Below, in pieces: positions 1-8,225 of a DNA stretch of 30,487 nt (positions within the stretch are counted from its first letter, which is position 1; each line of letters opens with the position of its first letter). The translations under genes and the position numbers were made by a program. Location: positions 1 through 30,487 of the forward strand of contig CANQAF010000005.1 in assembly GCA_947588975.1 (NCBI GenBank), written 5' to 3'. This DNA comes from an uncultured Bacilli bacterium (GTDB lineage Bacteria > Bacillota_I > Bacilli_A > RF39 > UBA660). Under the pieces are notes generated by a model. It saw only the letters and a program-made list of their open reading frames with translations, made no database searches and had not been told where the DNA came from.

Positions 1-3000
1 GCACCCTAATTTCATGGAAAAACGAAACATTCTTGATAATTCATTTACTTCTAAGAATAGTTGTTCCCCATTGATTTGTTCTGTAAATTCCTTTGGTAAT
101 GTTATTTCTATAAAATTACTAGTTTGTTTCACGCGGCGAATACCAAATTCTTTTGCTAATTTTTCAAACCATTCCTCATACATATAAATCTTCATACTTT
201 CAGACACTTTACCAAATCGATCTTCTAATTCTTTATCAATACGATCTAAATCTTCTTCATTCTCAATTTGATTAATTTTTTTATGAATTTCAATCTTTAA
301 GTCAGTTTCTTCTACATATTCATTTGAAATAGAAGTTTCAACTTCAATTAGAGGCATTTCTTCTTTTACTTCGTCTGAAATAATAGGTTTCCCTTTTAAT
401 TTGGCGACTTCTTCTTCTAACATTTTTAAATACAATTCAATCCCAATTGAATCAATAAATCCAGCTTGTTCGCTTCCTAAAATATCACCTGCACCACGTA
501 TCGATAAATCTCTTACCGCAATTGCGAAACCACTACCCAATTCTGTAAAGTCTTTGATAACACGTAAACGTTTTGTTGCAACATCGGATAAAGACTTTCC
601 TTTATGATACATCAAATAACAATAAGCGATTCTATCACTACGGCCAACACGACCTCTAATTTGGTATAGTTGAGATAATCCAAAATGATCTGCATCTATA
701 ATAATTAGTGTATTTACATTTGGAATATCAATTCCAGTTTCAATAATAGTAGTACATAACAAAACATCATATTCATGATTTGTAAACTGCAACATTACAT
801 TTTCTAACTCTGTTTTAGACATGCGACCATGTGCACATACAATTCTAGCATCTGGCAATAATCGCTCCATTTCCCTCAATTTAAGATCCATATCTTCAAT
901 TTTATTATATAAAATAAATGCTTGACCATTTCGGGATAGTTCCTTATATACCGCATCTTTAATTATATGTTGATTTTCCTCTAAAACATAAGTTTGTACT
1001 GGATAACGATTAATAGGTGGTGTTTCAATTAAAGACAAATTACGAATTCCCGCCATAGACATTTGTAAAGTTCTTGGAATTGGCGTTGCAGATAAAGTTA
1101 AAACATCAATATTATTTTTAAGTTCTTTTATTTTTTCTTTATGTTTTACTCCAAAACGCTGTTCCTCATCAATAATAAGTAATCCTAAATCTTTAAATAC
1201 AATATCATCACTTAAAATTCTATGTGTACCAATGACAATATCTACTGTTCCCCTTTGTATTTCCTTCTTAATCTGCGTAACTTTCTTCGCACTTACAAAA
1301 CGATTTAATAAAACAATTTCAACAGGAAAGTTTTTAAAACGATCTAAAGCATTTTGATAATGTTGGTTAGAAAGAATAGTAGTAGGACATAAAATCGCTA
1401 CTTGTTTCCCAGATAACACTGCTTTCATAGCAGCACGAAAAGCAACTTCAGTCTTCCCATATCCAACATCACCACATAATAAACGATCCATTGGCCTAGG
1501 AAGTTCCATATCATGCTTAATTTCATCAGTTACCTTTAACTGATCTAAAGTTTCTTCATATGGAAATTCTTTTTCAAAAGCAATTTGGTCTTCATTATCC
1601 GGACCAAAAGCAAAACCGGCACTTGCTTCCCTTGCGGCATATAATTCCAACAATTTACCTGCAATATCTTCTAACTTTTTACGAATACGGCTCTTAGTCT
1701 TTTCCCATTCTGTACTTCCTAATTTATTTACTTTTGGAACAATTCCCTCATTTGAAGAATATTTGCTGATATATTCCATCTTTTCAACAGGTATATATAA
1801 TTTATCTCCATCTTTGTATTCCACAGTCAGATAATCTTTCTTAAGTCCGTTTTTGGTAAGTGTATTTAAACCAATATACCTTCCAATTCCGTGAATACTG
1901 TGAACAATATAATCTCCTATATTTAATTTGTTAATATCGCGAATTTTCGTACCTAATTTAAAATGACTTTTGTAAGGAACCATACGTTCTTTATGAGAAA
2001 ATAGATCTTGCTCACTTATCACTATATAGTCGCCAAATTCAAATCCTTTTTCAATTGAAAAAAGTACAAAATTAATTTTATCGGGATAAATATCGTGTAT
2101 ATTAGTTAATATCATATTACTTAAATTTAATTCATCAACAATCTTATTATATTGAAAACGACTGGATAGGCAGATGATGATCAATTTCTTTTGTTTTTGA
2201 TAATTTTGAAATCTCTTTTTCCAATCAGAAATATTCTTGGAAAATGGTTCGATTTCACGTGATATAATACTTACTGTATTATTTACGCAATTCAATGTAT
2301 CATCAAAATTTTCAAGATATTTTGGATTTTCATAAGATAATTGATAAAAATCGTGCATATAAAGAGTATCTCCCGGCAACTCTTTAGTCAAATTATAATG
2401 AAAAATTTCATCTAGTAATGTTTGGTATCCAACCTCAATTTGATGATAGTCAGAAAAGATAACATTTTTCTTTTCAAAAAATCCTAAAATATTAGTCACT
2501 TTCAAATAATTTGGTAAAGTACGATAAGGTTGTTCTTCTTTTGTATCTACTAAAAATTCTGTAATTGGTTCTATACATACAGAATTTAAATCTTCAATCT
2601 TTAATTGTGTTTCTGGATCAAAAGAACGAATAGAATCAACCGTATCGCCCCAAAATTCTAAACGAATTGGGTATTTTTCTTGAAAAGGAAATATATCAAT
2701 TACAAATCCACGTACTGCCATTTCACCTGTAGTTGTTACAATTGTTTCCCTTTGATAACCCATTATATTTAATTGATGAACTAATTCATCCATAGGATAA
2801 TCATGATTTTTTTCAATTTTAATTGTATAATCTTGAAATTTTTGCTTTTCAGGAAGATAACGTAAATATCCCATTAAATTTGTTATTACAATATTTTTTT
2901 CACCTTGTATTAGTTGGTAAATAACATCTAAGCGACTATACTTGAATTCGGGTGAGATTGCAAGAGCTTCACTCGTTAAAAAATCATCCATAGGAAACAA

Positions 3001-3195
3001 TAATACATGATCTGTATAGTGTAAAATTGCTTGATAAAGAGAATTTGCTTCATATAAAGAATTCGTTACCACTAAAATAGAGTCATTGTTTTCTAAAAAT
3101 GACTGACTTATATAAATTGCTTTCATTTCTAATGTAAGACCATTTATCTGGGTCGCATCAGGAATCTCATGATATATTGTATTCCATAGACTCAT
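1..3195 (-). CDS. mfd: Transcription-repair coupling factor Mfd (3' end cut by window edge)
   Basis: Mfd is a DNA translocase that removes RNA polymerase stalled at lesions and recruits the UvrA/UvrB excision machinery. The reading frame starts at the ATG at 3193-3195, after an AAAGGAGAG ribosome binding site, and stays open to base 1. It therefore gives 1065 codons of a protein that is usually about 1150-1180 residues. I translated this frame by eye. It shows the N-terminal UvrB-like region (MSLWNTIYHEIPDA start), the polymerase-interaction region with YIVHSIHGIGRY, Walker A GDVGYGKTE near 1450-1480, the DEEQRFGVKH box near 1140-1175, a TLSATPIPRTLQMS motif near 1060-1110 and a QIRGRVGRS motif near 640-665. 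Only the end of the C-terminal UvrA-binding domain is missing. It lies 37 bp after pth, the same neighbour as in Bacillus. Confidence 0.97.
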   Translation of the reverse strand, partial: MSLWNTIYHEIPDATQINGLTLEMKAIYISQSFLENNDSILVVTNSLYEANSLYQAILHYTDHVLLFPMDDFLTSEALAISPEFKYSRLDVIYQLIQGEKNIVITNLMGYLRYLPEKQKFQDYTIKIEKNHDYPMDELVHQLNIMGYQRETIVTTTGEMAVRGFVIDIFPFQEKYPIRLEFWGDTVDSIRSFDPETQLKIEDLNSVCIEPITEFLVDTKEEQPYRTLPNYLKVTNILGFFEKKNVIFSDYHQIEVGYQTLLDEIFHYNLTKELPGDTLYMHDFYQLSYENPKYLENFDDTLNCVNNTVSIISREIEPFSKNISDWKKRFQNYQKQKKLIIICLSSRFQYNKIVDELNLSNMILTNIHDIYPDKINFVLFSIEKGFEFGDYIVISEQDLFSHKERMVPYKSHFKLGTKIRDINKLNIGDYIVHSIHGIGRYIGLNTLTKNGLKKDYLTVEYKDGDKLYIPVEKMEYISKYSSNEGIVPKVNKLGSTEWEKTKSRIRKKLEDIAGKLLELYAAREASAGFAFGPDNEDQIAFEKEFPYEETLDQLKVTDEIKHDMELPRPMDRLLCGDVGYGKTEVAFRAAMKAVLSGKQVAILCPTTILSNQHYQNALDRFKNFPVEIVLLNRFVSAKKVTQIKKEIQRGTVDIVIGTHRILSDDIVFKDLGLLIIDEEQRFGVKHKEKIKELKNNIDVLTLSATPIPRTLQMSMAGIRNLSLIETPPINRYPVQTYVLEENQHIIKDAVYKELSRNGQAFILYNKIEDMDLKLREMERLLPDARIVCAHGRMSKTELENVMLQFTNHEYDVLLCTTIIETGIDIPNVNTLIIIDADHFGLSQLYQIRGRVGRSDRIAYCYLMYHKGKSLSDVATKRLRVIKDFTELGSGFAIAVRDLSIRGAGDILGSEQAGFIDSIGIELYLKMLEEEVAKLKGKPIISDEVKEEMPLIEVETSISNEYVEETDLKIEIHKKINQIENEEDLDRIDKELEDRFGKVSESMKIYMYEEWFEKLAKEFGIRRVKQTSNFIEITLPKEFTEQINGEQLFLEVNELSRMFRFSMKLGC

Positions 3196-3217
3196 ACAAA
3201 CTCTCCTTTCACGACAA

Positions 3218-3238
3218 AAATGATACATTGTATCATTT
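3218..3238 (-). terminator. Hairpin between pth and mfd
   Basis: A perfect 9-bp inverted repeat (AAATGATAC / GTATCATTT, 3-nt loop) overlaps the pth stop codon. On the minus strand five T follow or include the end of the arm. It could be a weak terminator or attenuator between pth and mfd. The T-run is short, so read-through is likely. Confidence 0.4.
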
Positions 3239-3793
3239 CTTATTATATTGATTCATGACATTATCATAAGTCATTGTTAAAAAATCGTCAAAAATTTTTG
3301 GACATAAATGAATAATTTCATTTATTTTTTCTTTTTCCTCTTGACTGAATTTTCCAAGTACATAATCTTTGGTATCCATTTGTTTATTATTAGAAATTCC
3401 AATCTTCATTCTTTTATATTGTTGCGTTTTTAAATGAAGTTCAATATTTTTTAAACCATTGTGCCCTCCACTTCCTCCTTGATATCTTAAGCGGAATGTT
3501 CCAACTGGCAAATCTAAATCATCTCCAATTACAAAAATATCATCTACTGAAATCTGATAAAAATCAATGTATTTTTTTAATACCTCACCAGATAAATTGA
3601 TAAAACGTTGTGGCTTTAAAAAAATAATTTTTTCTCCCATTTTATTTAAAATTGCATATTTACCGCCAAATTTTTCTGATTTAATTTCTATATTATTAGC
3701 GGCAGCAATTGCATCGATCGCCATAAAGCCAACATTATGTCTGGTTCCTTCATACTCTTTCCCAATATTTCCCAAACCTACGATTAATTTCAT
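3233..3793 (-). CDS. pth: Peptidyl-tRNA hydrolase
   Basis: Pth cleaves the ester bond of peptidyl-tRNAs that drop off ribosomes, recycling tRNA in the cytoplasm. The protein is 186 residues, normal for the family. It begins MKLIVGLGNIGKEYEGTRHN, which holds the family's conserved Asn and the catalytic His of the TRHNVGF motif. The central motif GDDLDLPVG and the later GGSGGHNGLK motif are also present. The frame is open further upstream inside rsmI, but the ATG at 3791-3793 is chosen because AGAGGTGA precedes it at a good distance and the family always starts at this point. There is 1 bp between this start and the rsmI stop, so the two are co-transcribed. Confidence 0.97.
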   Translation of the reverse strand: MKLIVGLGNIGKEYEGTRHNVGFMAIDAIAAANNIEIKSEKFGGKYAILNKMGEKIIFLKPQRFINLSGEVLKKYIDFYQISVDDIFVIGDDLDLPVGTFRLRYQGGSGGHNGLKNIELHLKTQQYKRMKIGISNNKQMDTKDYVLGKFSQEEKEKINEIIHLCPKIFDDFLTMTYDNVMNQYNKK

Positions 3794-3794
3794 C

Positions 3795-4634
3795 TTATTC
3801 ACCTCTGTGATACTCTTGATACACTTCATTTTTAGGAAGTCCACGATCATGTGCAACTTGCTTAATTGCGTCCTTGACAGGCATTCCTTCTTTCAAAAAC
3901 AAATTTATGTGTTCAATAATTGTCAAGTTGTCATGATTTTCCCCTTGAAAATTACCTTCTACAATTATAACAATTTCTCCTTTAATGTCAATAACTTGTC
4001 CGATGACATTTTCGAGAGTTTCCCTATATATTTCCTCATATTTCTTACTTATTTCCCGGGAAATTGAAACTTTTCTATTTCCCAAAATTTCAAGCATATC
4101 TTTAAGTGTTTTTTGAATACGATGTGGGGCTTCATAAAAAATCAAAGTAGCAGGAACTTTCTGCAAATTCTTTAACTCTTTTTTTCGTTTTCCATCTTTA
4201 CTATTTAAAAAACCATAGAAATAGAACGGCATTGGTTGAATTCCAGATGTAACTAAAGCAGGAATTAAAGCCGTAGGTCCTGGCAATCCAACAACATTAT
4301 ATCCATTTTCAATTGCCGCACGTGCAAGCTCATAGCCAGGATCACTAATTACAGGGGTTCCTTGATCGCTAACAATACCAACTTGTTTTCCTTCACTCAA
4401 ATAAGATAACAATTTCGTAATATTCTTAGATTCATTATATTCATGACTTGAAATTAACTTTTTTTGAATATTATAATGTTTCAATAATAATGATGTAACA
4501 CGTGTATCCTCAGAAAATATGACATCGACTAGTTCTAATATATGTAAGGCACGTAGTGTAATATCTTCCATATTTCCAATTGGAGTTGGAATAAGATATA
4601 CAGTAGGGCTTCCATCATAACTCTTCTGTGACAT
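3795..4634 (-). CDS. rsmI: 16S rRNA (cytidine(1402)-2'-O)-methyltransferase RsmI
   Basis: RsmI methylates the ribose of C1402 in the decoding centre of 16S rRNA using SAM. The 279-residue protein has the tetrapyrrole-methylase-like fold signatures: YLIPTPIGNMEDIT near the N terminus, SEDTR, IVSDQGTPVISDPGYE around residue 90-105, GLPGPTALIPALVTSG and later YEAPHRI. A GTG nine bases upstream (4641-4643) would give a longer form, but it falls inside the GAGGTG Shine-Dalgarno sequence, so the ATG at 4632-4634 is preferred. The start overlaps the end of the yabB-like gene by 20 bp. An almost perfect Noc-type palindrome lies inside the coding sequence (see 4050-4065). Confidence 0.96.
   Translation of the reverse strand: MSQKSYDGSPTVYLIPTPIGNMEDITLRALHILELVDVIFSEDTRVTSLLLKHYNIQKKLISSHEYNESKNITKLLSYLSEGKQVGIVSDQGTPVISDPGYELARAAIENGYNVVGLPGPTALIPALVTSGIQPMPFYFYGFLNSKDGKRKKELKNLQKVPATLIFYEAPHRIQKTLKDMLEILGNRKVSISREISKKYEEIYRETLENVIGQVIDIKGEIVIIVEGNFQGENHDNLTIIEHINLFLKEGMPVKDAIKQVAHDRGLPKNEVYQEYHRGE
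4050..4065. promoter_or_regulatory. Candidate Noc-binding site inside rsmI
   Basis: TATTTCCCGGGAAATT matches the Bacillus Noc-binding consensus TATTTCCCGGGAAATA at 15 of 16 positions, and its inner 14 bp are a perfect palindrome. It is inside the rsmI coding sequence, which is normal for such sites. A Noc-like protein is encoded at 26998-28602. Binding is inferred, not shown. Confidence 0.5.
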
Positions 4635-5364
4635 GATTCTCACCTCTTACAAAATAAGCTTGCACTTCCTTAGTATATTCTCCATTTTCTTCATGAGTAT
4701 AAATAGGAGATAATATTTTTAACCCTGGTTTCCCATTCTTAGATCCTTCTATTAATATAATATTTGCGTTTTTATTGCGTTTTGGATACACAAATTGAAT
4801 TTTTTTAGGTTCTATATTATATTTTCGCATTAAAGTTAAAATATCAAGCAACCTTTCTGGTCGATGAACAATAGCAAGTAATCCATTATTTTTAAGTAAT
4901 TTTTTGCTTATTTTCATAATATCTTCTAAATTAAGCATAATTTCATGACGTGCAATCGCTTTTTCTTCACTATCACTTAAATGAGCTTTTTCACTGACTT
5001 CAAAAAAAGGAGGGTTACAAGTAATAGCATCATAAGTATCAGATTCACAAGCAGCTGCATATTCTTTAATATCTTTATTAATAAGAGTAATTTGTCGTTC
5101 TAAATGATTATACGCAACTGTTTTTTCTGCTAAATGATATGATTTTACTTGAAGTTCTACTCCTGTAATATATGCTTTTGTCCTGGTAGATAAAATTAAT
5201 GGAATTACTGCATTACCTGTTCCAATATCCAAAATACTCTTTGTTTTAGCATTCATTGTAACAAAATTAGGAAGTAAAACCGAATCTAACGAAAAATGAA
5301 ACATATCAGTATCTTGATATATTTTTAAATTTTCATATCCTAATAAATAGTTTAAAACTATCAT
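4615..5364 (-). CDS. yabB: YabB/TrmN6-type tRNA adenine-N6 methyltransferase
   Basis: This SAM-dependent methyltransferase belongs to the family that methylates N6 of an adenine in tRNA (A37 of tRNA-Val in E. coli for TrmN6). The 249-residue protein carries motif I as DIGTGNAVIPL near residue 47-57, an acidic motif II (GVEL), and the N6-adenine methyltransferase signature NPPFFE near residue 117-122. Its place between ricT and rsmI is the same as yabB in Bacillus. Its ATG overlaps the ricT TGA by four bases (ATGA), a translational-coupling arrangement, with GAGGT upstream. The exact tRNA substrate cannot be read from the sequence. Confidence 0.9.
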   Translation of the reverse strand: MIVLNYLLGYENLKIYQDTDMFHFSLDSVLLPNFVTMNAKTKSILDIGTGNAVIPLILSTRTKAYITGVELQVKSYHLAEKTVAYNHLERQITLINKDIKEYAAACESDTYDAITCNPPFFEVSEKAHLSDSEEKAIARHEIMLNLEDIMKISKKLLKNNGLLAIVHRPERLLDILTLMRKYNIEPKKIQFVYPKRNKNANIILIEGSKNGKPGLKILSPIYTHEENGEYTKEVQAYFVRGENHVTEEL

Positions 5365-6140
5365 TTTTGTACCTCAACTAAACCAACATCAGGAATTTCT
5401 ACTGTGTATTTTCTTGCTAATACATCAACAAATGTTACTTTTCCTTTACCTTCTGGAAGTTCCACAGTTTTTCCTACTTCTGGTAAATCCTTACGATATT
5501 CTTTATACACATCATCCTCATATTTTAAGCAACATAGTAATCTTCCACATACACCATTTATTTTTGTTGGATTTAAAGATAAATTTTGATTTTTTGCCAT
5601 AGAAATAGAAACAGATGTAAACTCATTTAAGAATCTTGAACAACATAATTTTTGCCCACATACACCTTGTCCACAAACTTTCTTTGCTTTATCTCGAACA
5701 CCTATTTGCCTTAATTCAATTCTCGTTTTATAAATTGAAGCAAGTTCACGTGCTAAATCGCGGAAATCAATTCGATTGTCGGCTGTAAAATGAAATAGCA
5801 ATTGATCTTTATCAAATGTATAAATTGCATCAATCACACTCATTTCAAGATTTAATTTTTTGATTAATTCTTTACATTTTTTTAATGCTTCTGAAGCTTT
5901 TTTCTTATTATTTTTATAAGTATAATAATCATTTTTACTTGCAATACGTATAATTTTACGCAAAGGTTCTTTAAGTTTAGATTCATCCAAAGGGTGAACT
6001 TCTGTACAAACTCTTCCAAATTCAATATTCTTTTCTGTTTCCACAATAACAGTAATATTTTCTTTTAATTTTAACCCATTGGTATCATAATATGACATAT
6101 TCTCTTCTGTATCTATCATTACACCTACGATTTCTTTCAT
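5361..6140 (-). CDS. ricT: PSP1-domain protein RicT (YaaT)
   Basis: RicT is a cytoplasmic partner in the RicA-RicF-RicT (Y) complex, which carries Fe-S clusters and in Bacillus supports RNase Y maturation of operon mRNAs, sporulation, competence and biofilm formation. The 259-residue protein shows the cysteine signature of the family: CGQGVCGQKLCC near residue 155-166 and NGVCGRLLCC near 197-206, within the PSP1 domain. The ATG at 6138-6140 is chosen over an upstream GTG at 6147-6149, because GGAGG is placed eight bases before the ATG and the GTG lies within that ribosome binding site. One base separates it from the holB stop, so it belongs to the recR-holB operon. Confidence 0.95.
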   Translation of the reverse strand: MKEIVGVMIDTEENMSYYDTNGLKLKENITVIVETEKNIEFGRVCTEVHPLDESKLKEPLRKIIRIASKNDYYTYKNNKKKASEALKKCKELIKKLNLEMSVIDAIYTFDKDQLLFHFTADNRIDFRDLARELASIYKTRIELRQIGVRDKAKKVCGQGVCGQKLCCSRFLNEFTSVSISMAKNQNLSLNPTKINGVCGRLLCCLKYEDDVYKEYRKDLPEVGKTVELPEGKGKVTFVDVLARKYTVEIPDVGLVEVQK

Positions 6141-6141
6141 A

Positions 6142-7080
6142 TTACACACCTCCCATTTCTATTATAAGTTCATCGATTAGTAAATTTTGATTTACATTTA
6201 ATTTTATTCTTTCCTTTAATTGATTTATAATCATTAATTTTTTTGTTAATTGTTTAAGTGTATTTTTACCAGCTATATCTTGAATTTGTTTTTGGTATTC
6301 ATCATAAAATTCGACTTTACGATTTAACTTTACATTCAAAATATCTTTATAAAATAATAATAACATTTCAAATGCCATTAGATTTTTATCACGATCATTA
6401 ATGATAGAATGCCACGTTAATTGTGTATTTAACAAGGTATCTTTCCCTTTTGATTCCAAGTAGTTCGCAAAATGAACAACGGTATCTACATATTGTTCAA
6501 CCTGAAGCTTGTCCACTGTAATTGGTAAATAGACAAAATCCATGATTTTTTCTACCATTGTGTGATTTCTTTCATCATTTTTTGCAAAAGATATAATTTG
6601 ACACCTTGATACAATAGTATCTAATAATTGGTACATATTATCGGTTACTAAAATAGCAATAATATTAGGCGCTGGCTCTTCTAAGAATTTTAAAATAGAA
6701 TTTGCAGCATGTTCATTCATTTTTTCAGCATTATGAATAATATAAATACGTAATTGACTTTGAATTGCCGTTTTCATAAATTCTTTCTGTAATTGATCTA
6801 ATTGTTCTTTTTTGATCCACATTCCATCGGGTTCAATAATCTGTATTTCAGAAAAAATATTTTGATCAATTAAATTACATTGTGTACAATTGACACATTT
6901 AGATGAATTTGCATAATGATGTGGACATAATAAATATTTTGCAAAAGCTAAAGCTACTTGATTCGTATTTTTATACCCATTTGTTTCAAAAAGATAAGCG
7001 TGAGAATATTTGTTTTTCTCAACTGAATTTTTTAATATAGTACATACTATTTTTTGCTCTGCTACAAATTCATCTAACAT
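6142..7080 (-). CDS. holB: DNA polymerase III delta' subunit HolB
   Basis: Delta' is part of the clamp loader that places the DnaN sliding clamp on DNA. The 312-residue protein has the AAA+ clamp-loader fold: an N-terminal SHAYLF motif, a zinc-binding cysteine group CPHH...CVNCTQC around residue 52-69, HNAEKMNEHAANSILKFLEEP and the SRCQ sensor motif. The P-loop position is degenerate (ETNGYKNTNQ), as expected for delta', which does not hydrolyse ATP. GAGGTGA stands three bases before the ATG. DnaX, its partner, is encoded upstream in the same gene cluster. Confidence 0.95.
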   Translation of the reverse strand: MLDEFVAEQKIVCTILKNSVEKNKYSHAYLFETNGYKNTNQVALAFAKYLLCPHHYANSSKCVNCTQCNLIDQNIFSEIQIIEPDGMWIKKEQLDQLQKEFMKTAIQSQLRIYIIHNAEKMNEHAANSILKFLEEPAPNIIAILVTDNMYQLLDTIVSRCQIISFAKNDERNHTMVEKIMDFVYLPITVDKLQVEQYVDTVVHFANYLESKGKDTLLNTQLTWHSIINDRDKNLMAFEMLLLFYKDILNVKLNRKVEFYDEYQKQIQDIAGKNTLKQLTKKLMIINQLKERIKLNVNQNLLIDELIIEMGGV

Positions 7081-7088
7081 AATTCACC

Positions 7089-7277
7089 TCAAAATATAAT
7101 AATATGGATTAAAATAAATGCAAATAAAGCGGGAAATCCTAATATTGTTAAACTAGAAATTGTAATTAAATTAATTGGGATCATTATATTTAAAGGTGCT
7201 GTAATTAAATTATAGCCATATAGAAGAAAACCACTAATTACAATTTTTTTTAAAACATTCAAACTTTTCTTTATCAT
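7089..7277 (-). CDS. BofA-like small membrane protein
   Basis: This 62-residue protein is almost wholly hydrophobic. It has a lysine-rich N terminus (MIKKSLNVLKK), one membrane segment near residue 11-30, and a second hydrophobic stretch to the end. The segment PINLITISSLTILGFPALFA resembles the C-terminal region of Bacillus BofA, and BofA is also encoded next to recR in Bacillus. BofA restrains the SpoIVFB protease that processes pro-sigma-K in sporulation. The copy here is shorter than Bacillus BofA (87 residues) and seems to lack its first membrane segment. Function is inferred from similarity and position only. AGGTGA lies six bases before the ATG, and gaps of 40 bp to recR and 8 bp to holB show it is inside the operon. 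Confidence 0.75.
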   Translation of the reverse strand: MIKKSLNVLKKIVISGFLLYGYNLITAPLNIMIPINLITISSLTILGFPALFAFILIHIIIF

Positions 7278-7317
7278 ATATTATCACCTAGTCTAATATA
7301 TGGACAAGATTTATTAT

Positions 7318-7917
7318 TTATGATACATCTTGACGATTTTCAAGAGCTAACTCTAACGTCATTGCATCAATATATTCCATATCTACTCCAAGAGGTACAC
7401 CATGAGCAATACGAGTTACTTTAACAGGTAGTCCCTTCAATATTTTAGAAATATAAAGTGCTGTTGTTTCCCCTTCGATACTAGGTTTTACAGCAATAAT
7501 TACTTCTTCTATTTTTTCTTTTTCTATTCTTTCCAATAAATCATTAATTTTAATATCTTCTGGATTAATTCCATCTAATGGAGATATTAAGCCATCCAAA
7601 ACAAAGTATAGGCCTTTATAAGTTCCTACTTTTTCAAATATAACTACGTTTTTTGGATCTTCTACAACACAAATTGTTTTTTGATCTCTACCTTTTTGCT
7701 TACAGATTTCGCATAAATCATCTTCAGATAGATGATTACATTTTTGACATCTCTTTACTTTTGATTTGACATCAGAAATAGATTTTGAAAACAAATCTAT
7801 TATATCTTTATCCATTGTTAGAGTAGCAAGTGCTAAACGTTCTGCTGTTTTTTCACCAATGCCTGGCAATTTTTTATAGCATTCTATCAAATTACGAATA
7901 GAAATCGGATAATTCAT
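7318..7917 (-). CDS. recR: Recombination mediator RecR
   Basis: RecR works with RecO and RecF to load RecA on gapped DNA. At 199 residues it is the normal size. It shows the N-terminal helix-hairpin-helix (LPGIGEKTAERLA, residue 15-27), a zinc finger with CQKCNHL and CEIC around residue 57-72, and a Toprim domain starting ICVVEDPKNVV and containing SPLDGINPEDI. The C-terminal THE/ARG region is seen as TRIAHGVPLGVDMEYID. Its ATG overlaps the ebfC stop by one base (TAATG), so the two are translationally coupled. Confidence 0.97.
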   Translation of the reverse strand: MNYPISIRNLIECYKKLPGIGEKTAERLALATLTMDKDIIDLFSKSISDVKSKVKRCQKCNHLSEDDLCEICKQKGRDQKTICVVEDPKNVVIFEKVGTYKGLYFVLDGLISPLDGINPEDIKINDLLERIEKEKIEEVIIAVKPSIEGETTALYISKILKGLPVKVTRIAHGVPLGVDMEYIDAMTLELALENRQDVS

Positions 7918-8210
7918 TAAAATAACCCTGGCATACCTTGGGTATATTTACCCATTTTTTCTTCTGTTGCTTTATCTATTTTTTTCATTGCATCGTTTAC
8001 TGCTACTACTATCATATCTTCTAACATTTCTTTATCTTCCAAATCTACAGTTTCTGTAATATTTACACTAATTAGTTCCTTAGTTCCTTTTACTTGAACA
8101 GTTACAATAGAAGATGATCCTTCAAAGACAGTTTCATCGATTTGAGATTTTGCTTCCATCATATCTTTTTGTAATTTTTGAGCTTGTTTCATCATAGCTT
8201 GTATATTCAT
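7917..8210 (-). CDS. ebfC: Nucleoid-associated protein EbfC/YaaK family
   Basis: A 97-residue YbaB/EbfC-family protein, a small dimer that binds DNA and is typically encoded between dnaX and recR, as here. The N-terminal coiled helix MNIQAMMKQAQKLQKDMMEA and the C-terminal KMGKYTQGMPGLF tail are characteristic of the family. AGAGGAAA lies upstream of the ATG. The gap to dnaX is 15 bp and the stop overlaps recR, consistent with one operon. Confidence 0.95.
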   Translation of the reverse strand: MNIQAMMKQAQKLQKDMMEAKSQIDETVFEGSSSIVTVQVKGTKELISVNITETVDLEDKEMLEDMIVVAVNDAMKKIDKATEEKMGKYTQGMPGLF

Positions 8211-8225
8211 ATTATTTCCTCTTTT

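Noticed and set aside
125..140. TGTTTCACGCGGCGAA, parS-like
   Set aside because: Only the left half matches parS; the right half is broken and it lies in mfd coding sequence.
401..607. 68-codon open frame on the plus strand
   Set aside because: It is antisense to the mfd frame, has no ribosome binding site and resembles no family.
2248..2265. ATTTCACGTGAT element in mfd
   Set aside because: Contains the TTCACGTGA centre, but the outer parS bases are wrong; likely chance in coding DNA.
3761..3776. TTTCCC repeated in pth, possible Noc half-sites
   Set aside because: Only half-sites, and they encode the conserved GLGNIGKEY motif of Pth.
3567..4067. 166-codon plus-strand frame across pth and rsmI
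   Set aside because: Two strong genes cover it on the other strand and no ribosome binding site is present.
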